Below are positions 15,239 to 24,064 of a stretch of DNA of 38,272 nt, one piece after another. The notes under the pieces were generated by a model. That model was not told the DNA's origin. It saw only the letters and a list, made by a program, of their open reading frames with translations, and did no database searches. Within the stretch, counting starts at the first letter, position 1; every line of letters starts with the position of its first letter. Source of the DNA: CAYQTE01 sp964420285 (GTDB lineage: Bacteria; Planctomycetota; Phycisphaerae; Tepidisphaerales; Tepidisphaeraceae); contig CAYQTE010000045.1 in assembly GCA_964420285.1 (NCBI GenBank), positions 1 through 38,272 of the forward strand. The letters are read 5' to 3'. A program made the position numbers and the translations under genes.

Positions 15239-16726
15239 ATGCCCAAGCGAGGATCGAGGCTCGTATCGCTCGCGGCCGCCTGTGCGTTGATTCTCTCGGC
15301 CGTATCCGTGGTCAATGCGCAACCCGCGGCTGACAACTCGGCGGACGATCTGCTGACGCAAATGCGGATCAGGCGGATGCTGGAGCTCGCCATGCTGCCC
15401 ATTCCTGAAGTCAGCCCGTTAGTAACCGATCAATCGCCAGTGCTGCTGATCCCCGGCCGGCATGACGCCGCCGCCCCGCAGCCCTCGACACAGCCGACCG
15501 CCCAGGTCCAGGCGCTGGTCGACCAACTGTCCGATGCGTCGTTCGCCAAGCGCGAGGCCGCCACCGATGCGCTCTCGGCAATGGGGCCGGACGTGGCACC
15601 GCAGCTTCGCCATGCATTGCAACAAGAGCAGCCCCCCGAGGCGTCCAACCGGTTGCAAACGCTGCTTAAGCAGTCCGGCGAATCGTGCGACCTCGGCCCG
15701 TCGGTCATCACCATTCACGCCAAAGATGCGCTAATGCGGCAGGTGCTTGAGGACTTCGCCAGGCAGTGCGGCACCAACATCCTGGTGCGTGGCACGGCCG
15801 TCATCGATCAGGTCAACAAGTCCACCATCAGCCTCGATCTGGACCACGCGTCGTTCTGGGACGCCCTGCGCCAAATCGAAAAGACGTGCTCGATGGCCAT
15901 GACGATCGGCCCCCACCAACTGAACCTCAATCCGAATCAGGGCCCGTTCATCGCCACGCAGTTGGGCGATGTGCCCGGCACAGCCATCGGCCCGTTCTTC
16001 ATCCAGCCGCAGCGGTGCGACATCAGCCGAAACCTGGTGTATTCCGTCCGGCAGCCGCACGCGACCGGCCAGTTCTCCCTCGAGTTCACGGCGACCTGCG
16101 AGCCCAAGATCACTCTCATGAACAACCAGATCGTCTGTTCCAAGGTAGAGAATCTGGACGAACGCGGTCACACGCTGGCCGCCAAGGACTCGCAAGGCGT
16201 TTACAGTCGTGGTTCGGCCGTTCGCGCTACATGGACGGAGTTCTTTGACGAGATTCCCGACATGGGCACGCATCTGAAGACGCTCAGAGCCACCATGACA
16301 CTGTCGATCGCGACAGCGCAGCAGACCGTGGAGATCACCGACCTGCCCCACGCCGCCGGGCAGACGCGCGATTTGGCCGGTAGAACGCTTCAGGTGACGC
16401 ACGTGACTGGCGCCAACGGCTCGCTGAGCGTCGGCCTGGTCTTGACCACGGCGTCCCCGGTCGCGCCGGCGTGGTCAATCCGTCCGGCCGATCCCATGGC
16501 CGCCGCCGTGTTTCTGGACGAATCGGGCCGCCCGCTCAACGCGCAAAACACCGGGTACATCCCCGACATGTCCAACGGGATCTCGAAGGCGTCGTGGACC
16601 GCGGTCCTGTCCACCGCCCAGGGAATGCCGACGACTCTCCGCTACGATATCATCACCAACTCGCGCCAGATCGAAATCCCAATTGAACTTCACGACATCG
16701 AACTCCCCGTCACCTCGGCCCCGTGA
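15239..16726 (+). CDS. Secreted HEAT-like/STN-like protein, paralogue 1 of 4
   Basis: 495 aa, function unknown. Parts in order: a signal peptide ending VVNAQ (1-28); a conserved LIPGRH motif (70-75) and Thr/Pro/Gln linker; a HEAT-like helical segment with DQLSDASFAKREAATDAL (about 88-135); a domain resembling the secretin/TonB short N-terminal (STN) domain, with ITIHAKDALMRQVLEDFARQ (about 158-177) and ISLDLDHASFWDALRQIE (about 197-214); a long beta-rich C-terminal region with CEPK, DLPHAAGQTRDLAG and a terminal IPIELHDIELP. The STN assignment is by pattern only. I chose ATG 15239 for the signal peptide; it sits after a -10 box. Confidence 0.75.
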   Translation: MPKRGSRLVSLAAACALILSAVSVVNAQPAADNSADDLLTQMRIRRMLELAMLPIPEVSPLVTDQSPVLLIPGRHDAAAPQPSTQPTAQVQALVDQLSDASFAKREAATDALSAMGPDVAPQLRHALQQEQPPEASNRLQTLLKQSGESCDLGPSVITIHAKDALMRQVLEDFARQCGTNILVRGTAVIDQVNKSTISLDLDHASFWDALRQIEKTCSMAMTIGPHQLNLNPNQGPFIATQLGDVPGTAIGPFFIQPQRCDISRNLVYSVRQPHATGQFSLEFTATCEPKITLMNNQIVCSKVENLDERGHTLAAKDSQGVYSRGSAVRATWTEFFDEIPDMGTHLKTLRATMTLSIATAQQTVEITDLPHAAGQTRDLAGRTLQVTHVTGANGSLSVGLVLTTASPVAPAWSIRPADPMAAAVFLDESGRPLNAQNTGYIPDMSNGISKASWTAVLSTAQGMPTTLRYDIITNSRQIEIPIELHDIELPVTSAP

Positions 16727-16763
16727 TTCCTGCCCGGCTCGTGCCGCTCCTGGAGGTTCGGAT

Positions 16764-18197
16764 ATGCACCATCAAAGACGCAAATTTCGCATGAAAGCGC
16801 TCTGGGCCGTCGCCTTGTTGTTGACCATGCTTGCGACGCTGCACGCCCAGCCGACGGTCATTGCCGGTGCGGTCACGCGGCCCGTCGATACGTTGTTGAT
16901 CCCCGGCCGCAATGTCGGCGCGGCGACCAGGCCAGCCACCGCGCCATCGCCGCGGGTGCAGGCTCTGATCGATCAACTGGACGAGGATTCATTCCCGCGT
17001 CGCGAGGCGGCGGCGACGGCGCTGGCGAACCTGGACCCGGCCGACGCGCCGCAGTTGCGCGCTGCCTTGAATCAGAAGCACATCGCCGATGCCTTCATCC
17101 GCCTGCAGCAGGCCATCGATCAACTCGAGCAGCGCACCGAAATCATCGCCAATACCGACGCCTCGGTCATCACACTGCACGGGAATGATGCGCCGCTGCG
17201 CGAAATCCTCCGGCAGTTCGCCACTCAATCCGGCACCGACATCGCCGTCTGGGGTGAGGATGCCGTCAACAAAGTCAATTCCTCAACCATCACCATCGAT
17301 CTGGATCACGCCTCGTTCTGGGATGCCCTGCGCCAGATCACCAAATCCGTCAATCTCCCCATCGGCATTCAGGGCAACCGGATCATGCTCGGCGCCGCCC
17401 CGGCCACCGCGAACCAGCCTGGGGTCACCGCCATGCTGACCGGCGATGTTGCCGGCACGGTCGCCGGTCCATTGCTGCTGGGGCCGACCGAGTGCATCGT
17501 CAGCCGGAGCATCGTGTACGGCTCGCCGCGCCCGGCGGGCACGGTGCAGGTGCAGGTTGTCATATTGTGCGAGCCGAAGGTCACTATCACCAGTGCCGTC
17601 ACCTGCTCGCTATCGCAGATCACCGACGATCACGATCACCTTCTGCCCCCGTCCACCGCCAGTGTCGGACTTTCCCAGATCAACGGGGCTTCCTACCGCA
17701 CGTGCAGTTTCGCCTTCCGCGAAGTGACCGGCATGGGCCAGCGCTTGAAGAGCATCAAGGGCAATTTCCGCTTTTCCGCTCAGACCCGCAGCCGGATGAT
17801 AGAAGTCAAGGACTTGCCCAATGCGGCCGGACAAAGCCGCGACCTGGGCGGCGGCGCCACCCTTGAGATCAGAACCGTTACCAACACCAATGGCCAATTC
17901 CGCGCCGTCCTGGCTATTACCGGCCCGCCGACAACCAACGGGATGGCGTACGCGAACAACCCCTTCGCCACCTTGCAGTTCTTCGACGACTCCGGCCGGC
18001 TCGTGGCATCGCAGTCCAACTCCTCGGTCGTCCAAAGCAGCACTGGCGCCACCGCCACCTGGATCTTGACGCCCCTGTTCCCGCAAGGCGCCGGCACGCC
18101 GACCAGCCTGCGCCTGGAAGTTCCAACCGCCAGCGCCCCAATCGAAGTGCCGTTTGAGCTTCACGACCTGGCCATACCGATATTGAACGGCCAATAA
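16764..18197 (+). CDS. Secreted HEAT-like/STN-like protein, paralogue 2 of 4
   Basis: 477 aa, function unknown. Signal peptide 1-28 (ALWAVALLLTMLATLHAQ); LLIPGRN at 44-50; HEAT-like segment with DQLDEDSFPRREAAATALANL (about 70-90); STN-like domain with VITLHGNDAPLREILRQFA and ITIDLDHASFWDALRQI (about 135-192); then CEPKVTI, DLPNAAGQSRDLGG and the end EVPFELHDLAIPI. Its helical segment is followed by an extra AIDQLEQR coil instead of the short linker seen in the others. It starts 37 bases after paralogue 1 with a good TGGAGG box 7 bases from the ATG, consistent with an operon. Confidence 0.75.
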   Translation: MHHQRRKFRMKALWAVALLLTMLATLHAQPTVIAGAVTRPVDTLLIPGRNVGAATRPATAPSPRVQALIDQLDEDSFPRREAAATALANLDPADAPQLRAALNQKHIADAFIRLQQAIDQLEQRTEIIANTDASVITLHGNDAPLREILRQFATQSGTDIAVWGEDAVNKVNSSTITIDLDHASFWDALRQITKSVNLPIGIQGNRIMLGAAPATANQPGVTAMLTGDVAGTVAGPLLLGPTECIVSRSIVYGSPRPAGTVQVQVVILCEPKVTITSAVTCSLSQITDDHDHLLPPSTASVGLSQINGASYRTCSFAFREVTGMGQRLKSIKGNFRFSAQTRSRMIEVKDLPNAAGQSRDLGGGATLEIRTVTNTNGQFRAVLAITGPPTTNGMAYANNPFATLQFFDDSGRLVASQSNSSVVQSSTGATATWILTPLFPQGAGTPTSLRLEVPTASAPIEVPFELHDLAIPILNGQ

Positions 18198-18364
18198 GCC
18201 GCCACCCAATGGCGCGAAACTTTCCCGCCGCCTGGGCATATAAATAATAGAACGGGTCGATCGGCGAATTTCCGTAACTTTCCCCATCCGCTTCGCATTC
18301 GCCCGGGGTATTATATTGTGCGCTTGCGTGTCGCCCGGGTTGGCCCAACTTTGGAGGGTCGGTC

Positions 18365-19843
18365 ATGTTGAAGTGGGAATCGAGGTCTTTTGCTCTGCTG
18401 ATCGCGGCCGTTGCGTGTCTGCGTTGGTTGCCGCCGGCATATGCCCAGCCGCTGCCGGTGCAGATCGGGCCGAATATCATTCTGGGCGGCCCGGGGATAT
18501 TGCAGGCCGGTCAGGCGATTCAGCCGGGCGCTGCGGCGCAAGCGGCGCTGGTGATCCCCGGCCGGCACGATGCGTCCACGACGCAGCCCACCACCCGTCC
18601 CACGCCCGAGGTGCAGGCCCTGATCGATCAACTGGGCGAGGATTCCTTCGCCAAGCGGATGGCGGCCAACGATGCGCTGACAGACATGGGCCAGGCCATT
18701 GAGCCGCAACTGCGCGGCGCCCTGGAACAGAAGCTCAGCCCCGAGGCCGCCAACAGCCTGCAAACGCTGGTGAAGAAATTCGACGAACTGGACCTGTACG
18801 GGCCGTCGATCATCACCATTCATGCCAAGGAAGCGCCGCTGCGCAAGGTGCTTGAAGACTTCGCCAGACAATGCGACGCCGATGTGGTTGTCAATGGCGA
18901 CACCGCGCTGACTCTTGTCAAATCGTCCACCATCAGCATCGATCTGGACCACGCGACCTTCTGGGACTCCATGAAACAGATCGAGAAATTCTGCTCGATC
19001 CCCATGAGCGTCGGCGGCAACCAGGTGCATTTTGGGCAGATTGCGGCCGTGCCGACCGCATTAGCGATCACCGATGCTCCGGGCACGACTGTCGGGCCGT
19101 TCTTCATCCAGCCGCAGCAGTGCATGATCACCCGCATCCAGACCTACGGCGCGCAGGCAACGGGCACGGTCAACTTGCGCCTGGCCCTCAACTGCGAGCC
19201 CAAGATGACCGTCGTCAATAACCAGATCACCTGCTCGCAAATACAGAATATTGACGACCGCGGCCATACTCTCGTGGCCACAACCTCGATCATCAACCAG
19301 CAGGTTGTCGGCACCCTCGGTAACAGCCGCGTTGGCTGGATCATCAATGACAGCTTTCGCGAAGTCCCCGACATGGGATCGCATCTCAAGACGATCAAGG
19401 CGGACATGAAGCTCTCGTTCCAGACCGGCCACAAAACCGTGGATATCCCCGACCTGATCCACGCCGCCGGGCTCACCCGCGACCTGGCCGGCGGGATGCT
19501 TGTGGTCAAGGACGTGACCAACGCCAACGGCGCCTTCCGCGTCGAACTCACCTTCACCAGCCCGCTCAACGTCGCTACGGCGACGGCGGCCATCGCCAAC
19601 AATCCCACTGGCTCCGCGGAGTTTCTCGACGAAAACGGCCGTCAACTCACCGCGCAGACCACCACGACATCTCGCAGCATCAACAACAACATGTCCACCT
19701 GGACATGGACGGCGGTCATCCCCGCCGCCAACGGCACGCCAACGACCCTGCGCTATGAAACGACGACCGACTCGCGCGACATGAACGTGGCGCTGGAATT
19801 GCACGACATCGAACTCCCCGTCGGCCCGGCCACCCAGCCGTGA
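18365..19843 (+). CDS. Secreted HEAT-like/STN-like protein, paralogue 3 of 4
   Basis: 492 aa, function unknown. Signal peptide (1-27, ending PPAYAQ); an extra Gly/Ile/Gln-rich stretch (30-60); VIPGRH (63-68); HEAT-like segment DQLGEDSFAKRMAANDALTD (about 88-107); STN-like domain ITIHAKEAPLRKVLEDFARQ and ISIDLDHATFWDSMKQIE (150-207); then QPQQC, NCEPK, FREVPDMGSHLKTIKADM, DLAGG and the end LELHDIELP. Closest in motif content to paralogue 1. A GGAGGG box precedes the ATG. The 167-base gap before it is AT-richer than the surroundings and may hold a separate promoter (TATATT near the end of the gap). Confidence 0.75.
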   Translation: MLKWESRSFALLIAAVACLRWLPPAYAQPLPVQIGPNIILGGPGILQAGQAIQPGAAAQAALVIPGRHDASTTQPTTRPTPEVQALIDQLGEDSFAKRMAANDALTDMGQAIEPQLRGALEQKLSPEAANSLQTLVKKFDELDLYGPSIITIHAKEAPLRKVLEDFARQCDADVVVNGDTALTLVKSSTISIDLDHATFWDSMKQIEKFCSIPMSVGGNQVHFGQIAAVPTALAITDAPGTTVGPFFIQPQQCMITRIQTYGAQATGTVNLRLALNCEPKMTVVNNQITCSQIQNIDDRGHTLVATTSIINQQVVGTLGNSRVGWIINDSFREVPDMGSHLKTIKADMKLSFQTGHKTVDIPDLIHAAGLTRDLAGGMLVVKDVTNANGAFRVELTFTSPLNVATATAAIANNPTGSAEFLDENGRQLTAQTTTTSRSINNNMSTWTWTAVIPAANGTPTTLRYETTTDSRDMNVALELHDIELPVGPATQP

Positions 19844-19852
19844 TGCGCACCC

Positions 19853-21196
19853 ATGAACCGGCACGCGACCCACCTTCGCATGCACGCCCTCTGCGCCATC
19901 GCATGGGCCTTGTCGGTTGGTTTTGTCCTCATTCTGCCGCGATTCGCGCCCGCCCAAACCGCCGCTCCCGCCGGCGTCGAAGTCTCCATGCCCGCCACCC
20001 AGCCTTCCCCGGCCGTGGCTGAACTGGTCCGTCAACTTGGCGACGAATCCTTCGCCATCCGCGATGCCGCACAGGAAAAACTCGCCGCGATGGACCCATC
20101 CATCGAAGGCGAACTGCGCGGCGCGATCGCCGGCGGGCTTTCGCCCGAAGCGAACAGCCGGGCCCAGGCGTTGGCCAATGCGCTGCGCGATCAACGCTAT
20201 CTCGGCGGCACGCGCATCACCATTCATGCCAGGGATGAGCTCCTCAGCGATGTGCTCAAATCATTTGCCGCTCAGGCGCAGGCGCCGATGGGAACGGGCG
20301 ACGCCGACTTTGCCACCGCCATCGCGAAGCGGCGGATCACGCTCAATCTCGATCACGCCGACTTCTGGGACGCCGTCCGGCAACTGGCTGACGCCGGCCA
20401 AATGGGCCTGTCGCTCGATGGCCAGGAGAAAGTTCAATTCACGGCCGATCGAGCAATGGCACAGCCCATCGCCTCAGCGCTGGCGCCCGCGTTCACCGCT
20501 CTGGCCGCGACTTTTGGGCCGCTGCGCATCTCTCCTCTGTGCGGAGAACCCAGCAGTGTGGCACTTCGCATCTTCGCCGAGCCGAAAATCCGCCCCATCC
20601 CGTCCGCCTGCACGTGCATGCTCGAAAGCTGTATCGACGATCTCGGCGAATCTCACGTGCAAGTTGCGCCGTTAACCCATGTGCCTCCGAACTCCCTGAG
20701 CTTGAGCCAGTATTTGTTTACGAACAAATCCGCCGATGCCGCCACAAAACTCGCCCTTTTCAAGGCGGAATACCGGCTCGCTGTCGACGTCAATCACCAG
20801 ACATTCGATTTCGACGATCTGGCCAAGGCGGCCGGGCAGACCCACCTGTTTGCCTCCGGCTCGATCGAAATCAGTCCGCTGACCGGCGACGCCACCACAC
20901 GGAAGCTCACCGTGAATCTTGCCATGAACAACGGCTTCGGCACCGGCATCACGCTCGGCGGCGCCAGGATCACCTTCGGCAACCCGCCCTGCTCAATCGC
21001 CTTGCTCGACGACCGCGGCGCGGTCATCACCGCCGCACAGTTCTCGATCAAGAGCACCATGCCGATCTATTCCGTTGCATTCGCCGTCCCGGTGGCGGCC
21101 AGACTCACCAAAGTGCGCTGCGATGCGCCCGGCGAAGTGCGCACTCTCGTAGTGCCGATTGAATTCCACGATATGCCCCTCAAGCCAAATCCGTGA
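19853..21196 (+). CDS. Secreted HEAT-like/STN-like protein, paralogue 4 of 4
   Basis: 447 aa, the most diverged and shortest copy. Signal peptide 1-36 (WALSVGFVLILPRFAPAQ); the LIPGR motif is missing; HEAT-like segment RQLGDESFAIRDAAQEKLAAM (60-80); STN-like domain ITIHARDELLSDVLKSFAAQ and ITLNLDHADFWDAVRQLAD (122-180); the CEPK motif is reduced to AEPK, with a local cluster SACTCMLESC; DLAKAAGQTHLFASG replaces the DLAG motif; end VVPIEFHDMPL. It starts 9 bases after paralogue 3, so the two are co-transcribed. Function unknown. Confidence 0.72.
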   Translation: MNRHATHLRMHALCAIAWALSVGFVLILPRFAPAQTAAPAGVEVSMPATQPSPAVAELVRQLGDESFAIRDAAQEKLAAMDPSIEGELRGAIAGGLSPEANSRAQALANALRDQRYLGGTRITIHARDELLSDVLKSFAAQAQAPMGTGDADFATAIAKRRITLNLDHADFWDAVRQLADAGQMGLSLDGQEKVQFTADRAMAQPIASALAPAFTALAATFGPLRISPLCGEPSSVALRIFAEPKIRPIPSACTCMLESCIDDLGESHVQVAPLTHVPPNSLSLSQYLFTNKSADAATKLALFKAEYRLAVDVNHQTFDFDDLAKAAGQTHLFASGSIEISPLTGDATTRKLTVNLAMNNGFGTGITLGGARITFGNPPCSIALLDDRGAVITAAQFSIKSTMPIYSVAFAVPVAARLTKVRCDAPGEVRTLVVPIEFHDMPLKPNP

Positions 21197-21288
21197 ACCG
21201 GCCGTGAACGGACCGCAATGCGCAGTCGCCAAGTCACGCCGCGACCTCCTCGTCAGGCCCTATACTCCTTGCAGCAACGGAGCAATGA

Positions 21289-22158
21289 ATGTTCGCACGC
21301 ACGCGCCACGCCATGCTGTCAGCCAGTGAGAAGTTCATCGCTTGCGCGGCCGGTTGCAGGGCGGCGGCGGTGATTCTCGTGCTGGTCGCCGGGATGATGC
21401 TCAACGCCGGGTGCGTCAACCGCCCCGCCACCGTGACTGGCGCGACGGCGGATTCTGTCGCCGATCCAACCGAGATCGAAAATTCGATCGGCATGTGGCT
21501 GGCGCCTGTGAGTCCTGGCGAATTCATGATGGGCTCGCCGCCGGACGAACCGGGGCGCGACACGGACGAGACGCAGCACAAGGTGCGCATCACCCGGCCG
21601 TTCTATCTGGGCGTGTATCCGGTGACCCAGAGCCAGTATGCGGCCGTGATGGGGACCAATCCGAGTTATTTCCGGGGCGAAGGGGACAAGGATTTTCCCG
21701 TCGAGAGCGTGTCGTGGTTCGACGCGGTGGCGTTTTGCCGGAAGCTGAGCGCCCGCGAGGGCAGAACCTATCGCCTGCCCACCGAGGCGGAATGGGAATA
21801 CGCCTGCCGGGCCGGCGCGACCGGGCCGTACGCCGGCGATGGGAAGCTCGGCGACATCGGCTGGTACCTCGGCAACGCCGGGGATACGACTCACCCGGTG
21901 GGGCTGTTGCAACCCAACGATTGGGGCCTGTACGACATGCAGGGAAACGTGTGGGAATGGGTCGCCGACTGGTATGGGCGTTACCCGCCCGGCGACGGCG
22001 TCGATCCAACCGGGCCGGCGACTGGCACCACGCGTGTCTTGCGCGGCGGGACGATTGATTATGATGCCGAGTACGCCCGCGCCGCGTTCCGCAACTATTA
22101 CACGCCGGATGAGCAGATTTACTACATCGGTTTCCGAGTCGCCATGGACGCTCAATAG
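21289..22158 (+). CDS. Formylglycine-generating-enzyme-like (SUMF1/EgtB-type) lipoprotein
   Basis: 289 aa. A hydrophobic N-terminus (AAAVILVLVAGMMLNAGC) with lipobox LNAGC predicts lipidation at Cys42. The body is a complete FGE-sulfatase domain: PGEFMMGSPPDEPGRDTDET, RPFYLGVYPVTQSQYAAVMG, PVESVSWFDAVAFCRKLS, YRLPTEAEWEYACRAG, GLYDMQGNVWEWVADWYG, VLRGGTIDYD and the end YYIGFRVAM. In planctomycetes such domains are often non-catalytic or attached to surface systems; the two active-site cysteines of true FGE are not evident. GGAG lies 7 bases before the ATG. It may work with the secreted paralogues upstream, but only proximity supports that. Confidence 0.88.
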   Translation: MFARTRHAMLSASEKFIACAAGCRAAAVILVLVAGMMLNAGCVNRPATVTGATADSVADPTEIENSIGMWLAPVSPGEFMMGSPPDEPGRDTDETQHKVRITRPFYLGVYPVTQSQYAAVMGTNPSYFRGEGDKDFPVESVSWFDAVAFCRKLSAREGRTYRLPTEAEWEYACRAGATGPYAGDGKLGDIGWYLGNAGDTTHPVGLLQPNDWGLYDMQGNVWEWVADWYGRYPPGDGVDPTGPATGTTRVLRGGTIDYDAEYARAAFRNYYTPDEQIYYIGFRVAMDAQ

Positions 22159-22183
22159 GCGATCGCCGTCGCCCGGCCCTGCC

Positions 22184-23329
22184 TCACGCCAGCGAGCACA
22201 GCACTTTGCACCCCGCCTCGATCTTCGCCAAACTGGTCGCGTAGCTGATGCGGAAATGCGTGTCCCGGTCGCTGAACACGTTTCCGGGAATGATCAGCAC
22301 ATTGTTCTCGATCGCCCGGTTGACGAATTCGCTGGCGGTCTGGCCCCCGGGCGCCCTGGGGAAGATGTAAAACGCCCCCTGCGGCTGGACAAGATCGAAA
22401 TGGCCGGCCAGCCCCCGCACCACCGCGTCGCGCCTCTGGCGATAGCCGGGCACAACCCCGCTCATGTCGATATCCAGCGCCGCCAGCGCCGCCTCCTGCA
22501 GTGGGGCTGGGGCGCATACGAATGTGTATTGTTGCAGCTTCACCATCTGCGACACGATCGCCTCCGGACCGGCCGCATACCCCAGCCGCCAGCCGGTCAT
22601 CGCGTGGCTCTTGGAAAAACCGCGCAGCACCAGCGTCGAATCAAATGATTTCGCCGCCGACGGCAACCCGCGCGGGGCATCGTACAAAAACGGCTCGTAA
22701 ATCTCGTCGGAAATGATCAGCAGGTTGTGCCTGCGCGCCACATCGACGGCCGCTTTGATCTCCGCCTCGGTCATCACCGCCCCGGTCGGATTGCTGGGGC
22801 TGTTGAGGATCAGCAGCTTCGTTCGCGGCGTGATGGCCGCCTCGACCCGATCGGCGTGAAAGCGGAAATCCGGATAAGAGTCCACCGGCACGGCCACGCC
22901 CCCCGCCAGGGCCAGCAGGTGCTTGTACATCACGAAATACGGGTCGAGAAAAATCGCCTCGTCGCCGGGATTGATCGTCGCCAGTATCGCCAGAAACAAG
23001 CCGCCGCTCACGCCACTGGTGATGATCACCGGCCCGATGTCGCGACCGAACTCGGCCGACAAATCCCGCTGCAGCCGCAGCCGCAACGATTCGATCCCCT
23101 GTGTCTGCGTATAGCGGTTATGCCCGGCGGTCATCGCCTTGACGGCCGCCTCGATCGCGCCCTGGGGCACGTCGAAATCCGGCTGGCCGATCGAGAAGTT
23201 GATCGGATCCTTCATCTTCGCCGCCAGGTCGAAGACCTTGCGGATTCCGGATGAATCGACGGCCAGAGCCCGTTGCGAGATGCGCCGGGCGGCGGGCAAA
23301 GCGGGATCGGATGGAACGGGCTGGTTCAC
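22184..23329 (-). CDS. PLP-dependent aminotransferase class I/II (aspartate aminotransferase-like)
   Basis: 381 aa. Fold-type I motifs: NFSIGQPDFDVP near the N-terminus, substrate-loop YTQTQGIESLR, NSPSNPTGAV (Asn180 region), ISDEIYEPF with the PLP-contacting Asp/Tyr, and GFSKSHAMTGWRLGY with the Schiff-base Lys240. The late HFRISYA carries the carboxylate-binding Arg. Amino-acid substrate not certain; aspartate or related. It starts with GTG overlapping the stop of the small basic protein gene by 4 bases, so the two are co-translated. It converges on the FGE-like gene with a gap of 25 bases. Confidence 0.92.
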   Translation of the reverse strand: MNQPVPSDPALPAARRISQRALAVDSSGIRKVFDLAAKMKDPINFSIGQPDFDVPQGAIEAAVKAMTAGHNRYTQTQGIESLRLRLQRDLSAEFGRDIGPVIITSGVSGGLFLAILATINPGDEAIFLDPYFVMYKHLLALAGGVAVPVDSYPDFRFHADRVEAAITPRTKLLILNSPSNPTGAVMTEAEIKAAVDVARRHNLLIISDEIYEPFLYDAPRGLPSAAKSFDSTLVLRGFSKSHAMTGWRLGYAAGPEAIVSQMVKLQQYTFVCAPAPLQEAALAALDIDMSGVVPGYRQRRDAVVRGLAGHFDLVQPQGAFYIFPRAPGGQTASEFVNRAIENNVLIIPGNVFSDRDTHFRISYATSLAKIEAGCKVLCSLA

Positions 23330-23682
23330 TTCTTCTTGGCCGCGGGCGCGGCCGCCTTGGCATCTTTGGCCGCCGCCGCGGGCTTGGCGCCCGCCGCCGC
23401 CTTGGCATCCTTGGCCGGCGCTGCTCCCGCCGCTGGCGCCGCCGCTCCAGCCGCCGGCGCCGTACCCGGCGCCGCTGCGCCTTCAGCCGTGGCCGCTTCT
23501 TCCTTCGCCGGGCCCTTGGCCAGGGCCTGCTTGCGATGTGCGACCTTGGGAATGCCGAACACGCTCTTGGTCTCGTCCCACTTTTCCTCGTCGGCCAGCA
23601 TGACCAGCCGCTCGGCCCGAGTGAGAACGTTCCGATGACGGATCAGCGAATTGCCGCTTTTGAGACTGCGATCTAATGACAT
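23326..23682 (-). CDS. Small basic protein (Planctomycetes/Verrucomicrobia/Chlamydiae type) with Ala-rich extension
   Basis: 118 aa. The first 50 residues match the known small basic family of these phyla: MSLDRSLKSGNSLIRHRNVL, TRAERLVMLADEEKWDE and SVFGIPKVAHRK. The family protein normally ends about there and its function is unknown; it has been suggested to relate to ribosomes or nucleic acids. Here a further 60-odd residues of Ala/Lys/Pro repeats (KDAKAAAGAKPAAAAKDAKA) form a low-complexity, histone-H1-like basic tail. A GGAAAG box precedes the ATG. It overlaps the aminotransferase gene by 4 bases. The best single phylum marker in the window. Confidence 0.85.
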   Translation of the reverse strand: MSLDRSLKSGNSLIRHRNVLTRAERLVMLADEEKWDETKSVFGIPKVAHRKQALAKGPAKEEAATAEGAAAPGTAPAAGAAAPAAGAAPAKDAKAAAGAKPAAAAKDAKAAAPAAKKK

Positions 23683-24064
23683 CGTCTTTCCTTAAAACAA
23701 TAAGAGCCCCGGATTTTACACGCCCATCGCCCCAACAACAAGCCGGGAGGAAGGAGAACGAATCAATAAACCGCAAAGACGCCATGACGCAAAGGTGGAA
23801 AATACGCGGAGAAGACTATTCAGATCGACAATATGTCATGCTGCCGTTGGCAAGGACGACCCCCAATCGCCAGATCGACCTTGGCGTGAACTTGCCTTGG
23901 CGTCTTGGCGTCTTTGCGGTTGATTCGCATTTCCCGTCGCTGCGCAACGCCTTGTTCACAAAGGGGTTGTGATTCGCAGATGCAACCAGTAACCCGCTCG
24001 CGCATCGCACCCGGCGGATTTTTCAATAGGATTGGCCCGGCCGTTTGGGTATCGTGGGCGGGCT
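23683..24064. other. Intergenic region with an inverted dispersed repeat
   Basis: About 380 bases between two divergent genes. Most of it is taken up by the two inverted copies of the CCGCAAAGACGCC repeat (23762-23930). No convincing gene. The promoter for the small basic protein and aminotransferase pair must lie at its left side. Confidence 0.5.
23762..23930. repeat. Fold-back pair of the CCGCAAAGACGCC dispersed repeat
   Basis: The left copy (about 23762-23797) contains AACCGCAAAGACGCCATGAC; the right copy (about 23891-23926) is its inverse, containing GCGTCTTTGCGGTTGATTC. A third, single copy lies at 28045-28066 near the CRISPR array (CCGCAAAGACGCCGTGACG). The motif is one I recognise as widespread in bacterial genomes as a short intergenic repeat; its origin is not established. 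Confidence 0.55.
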
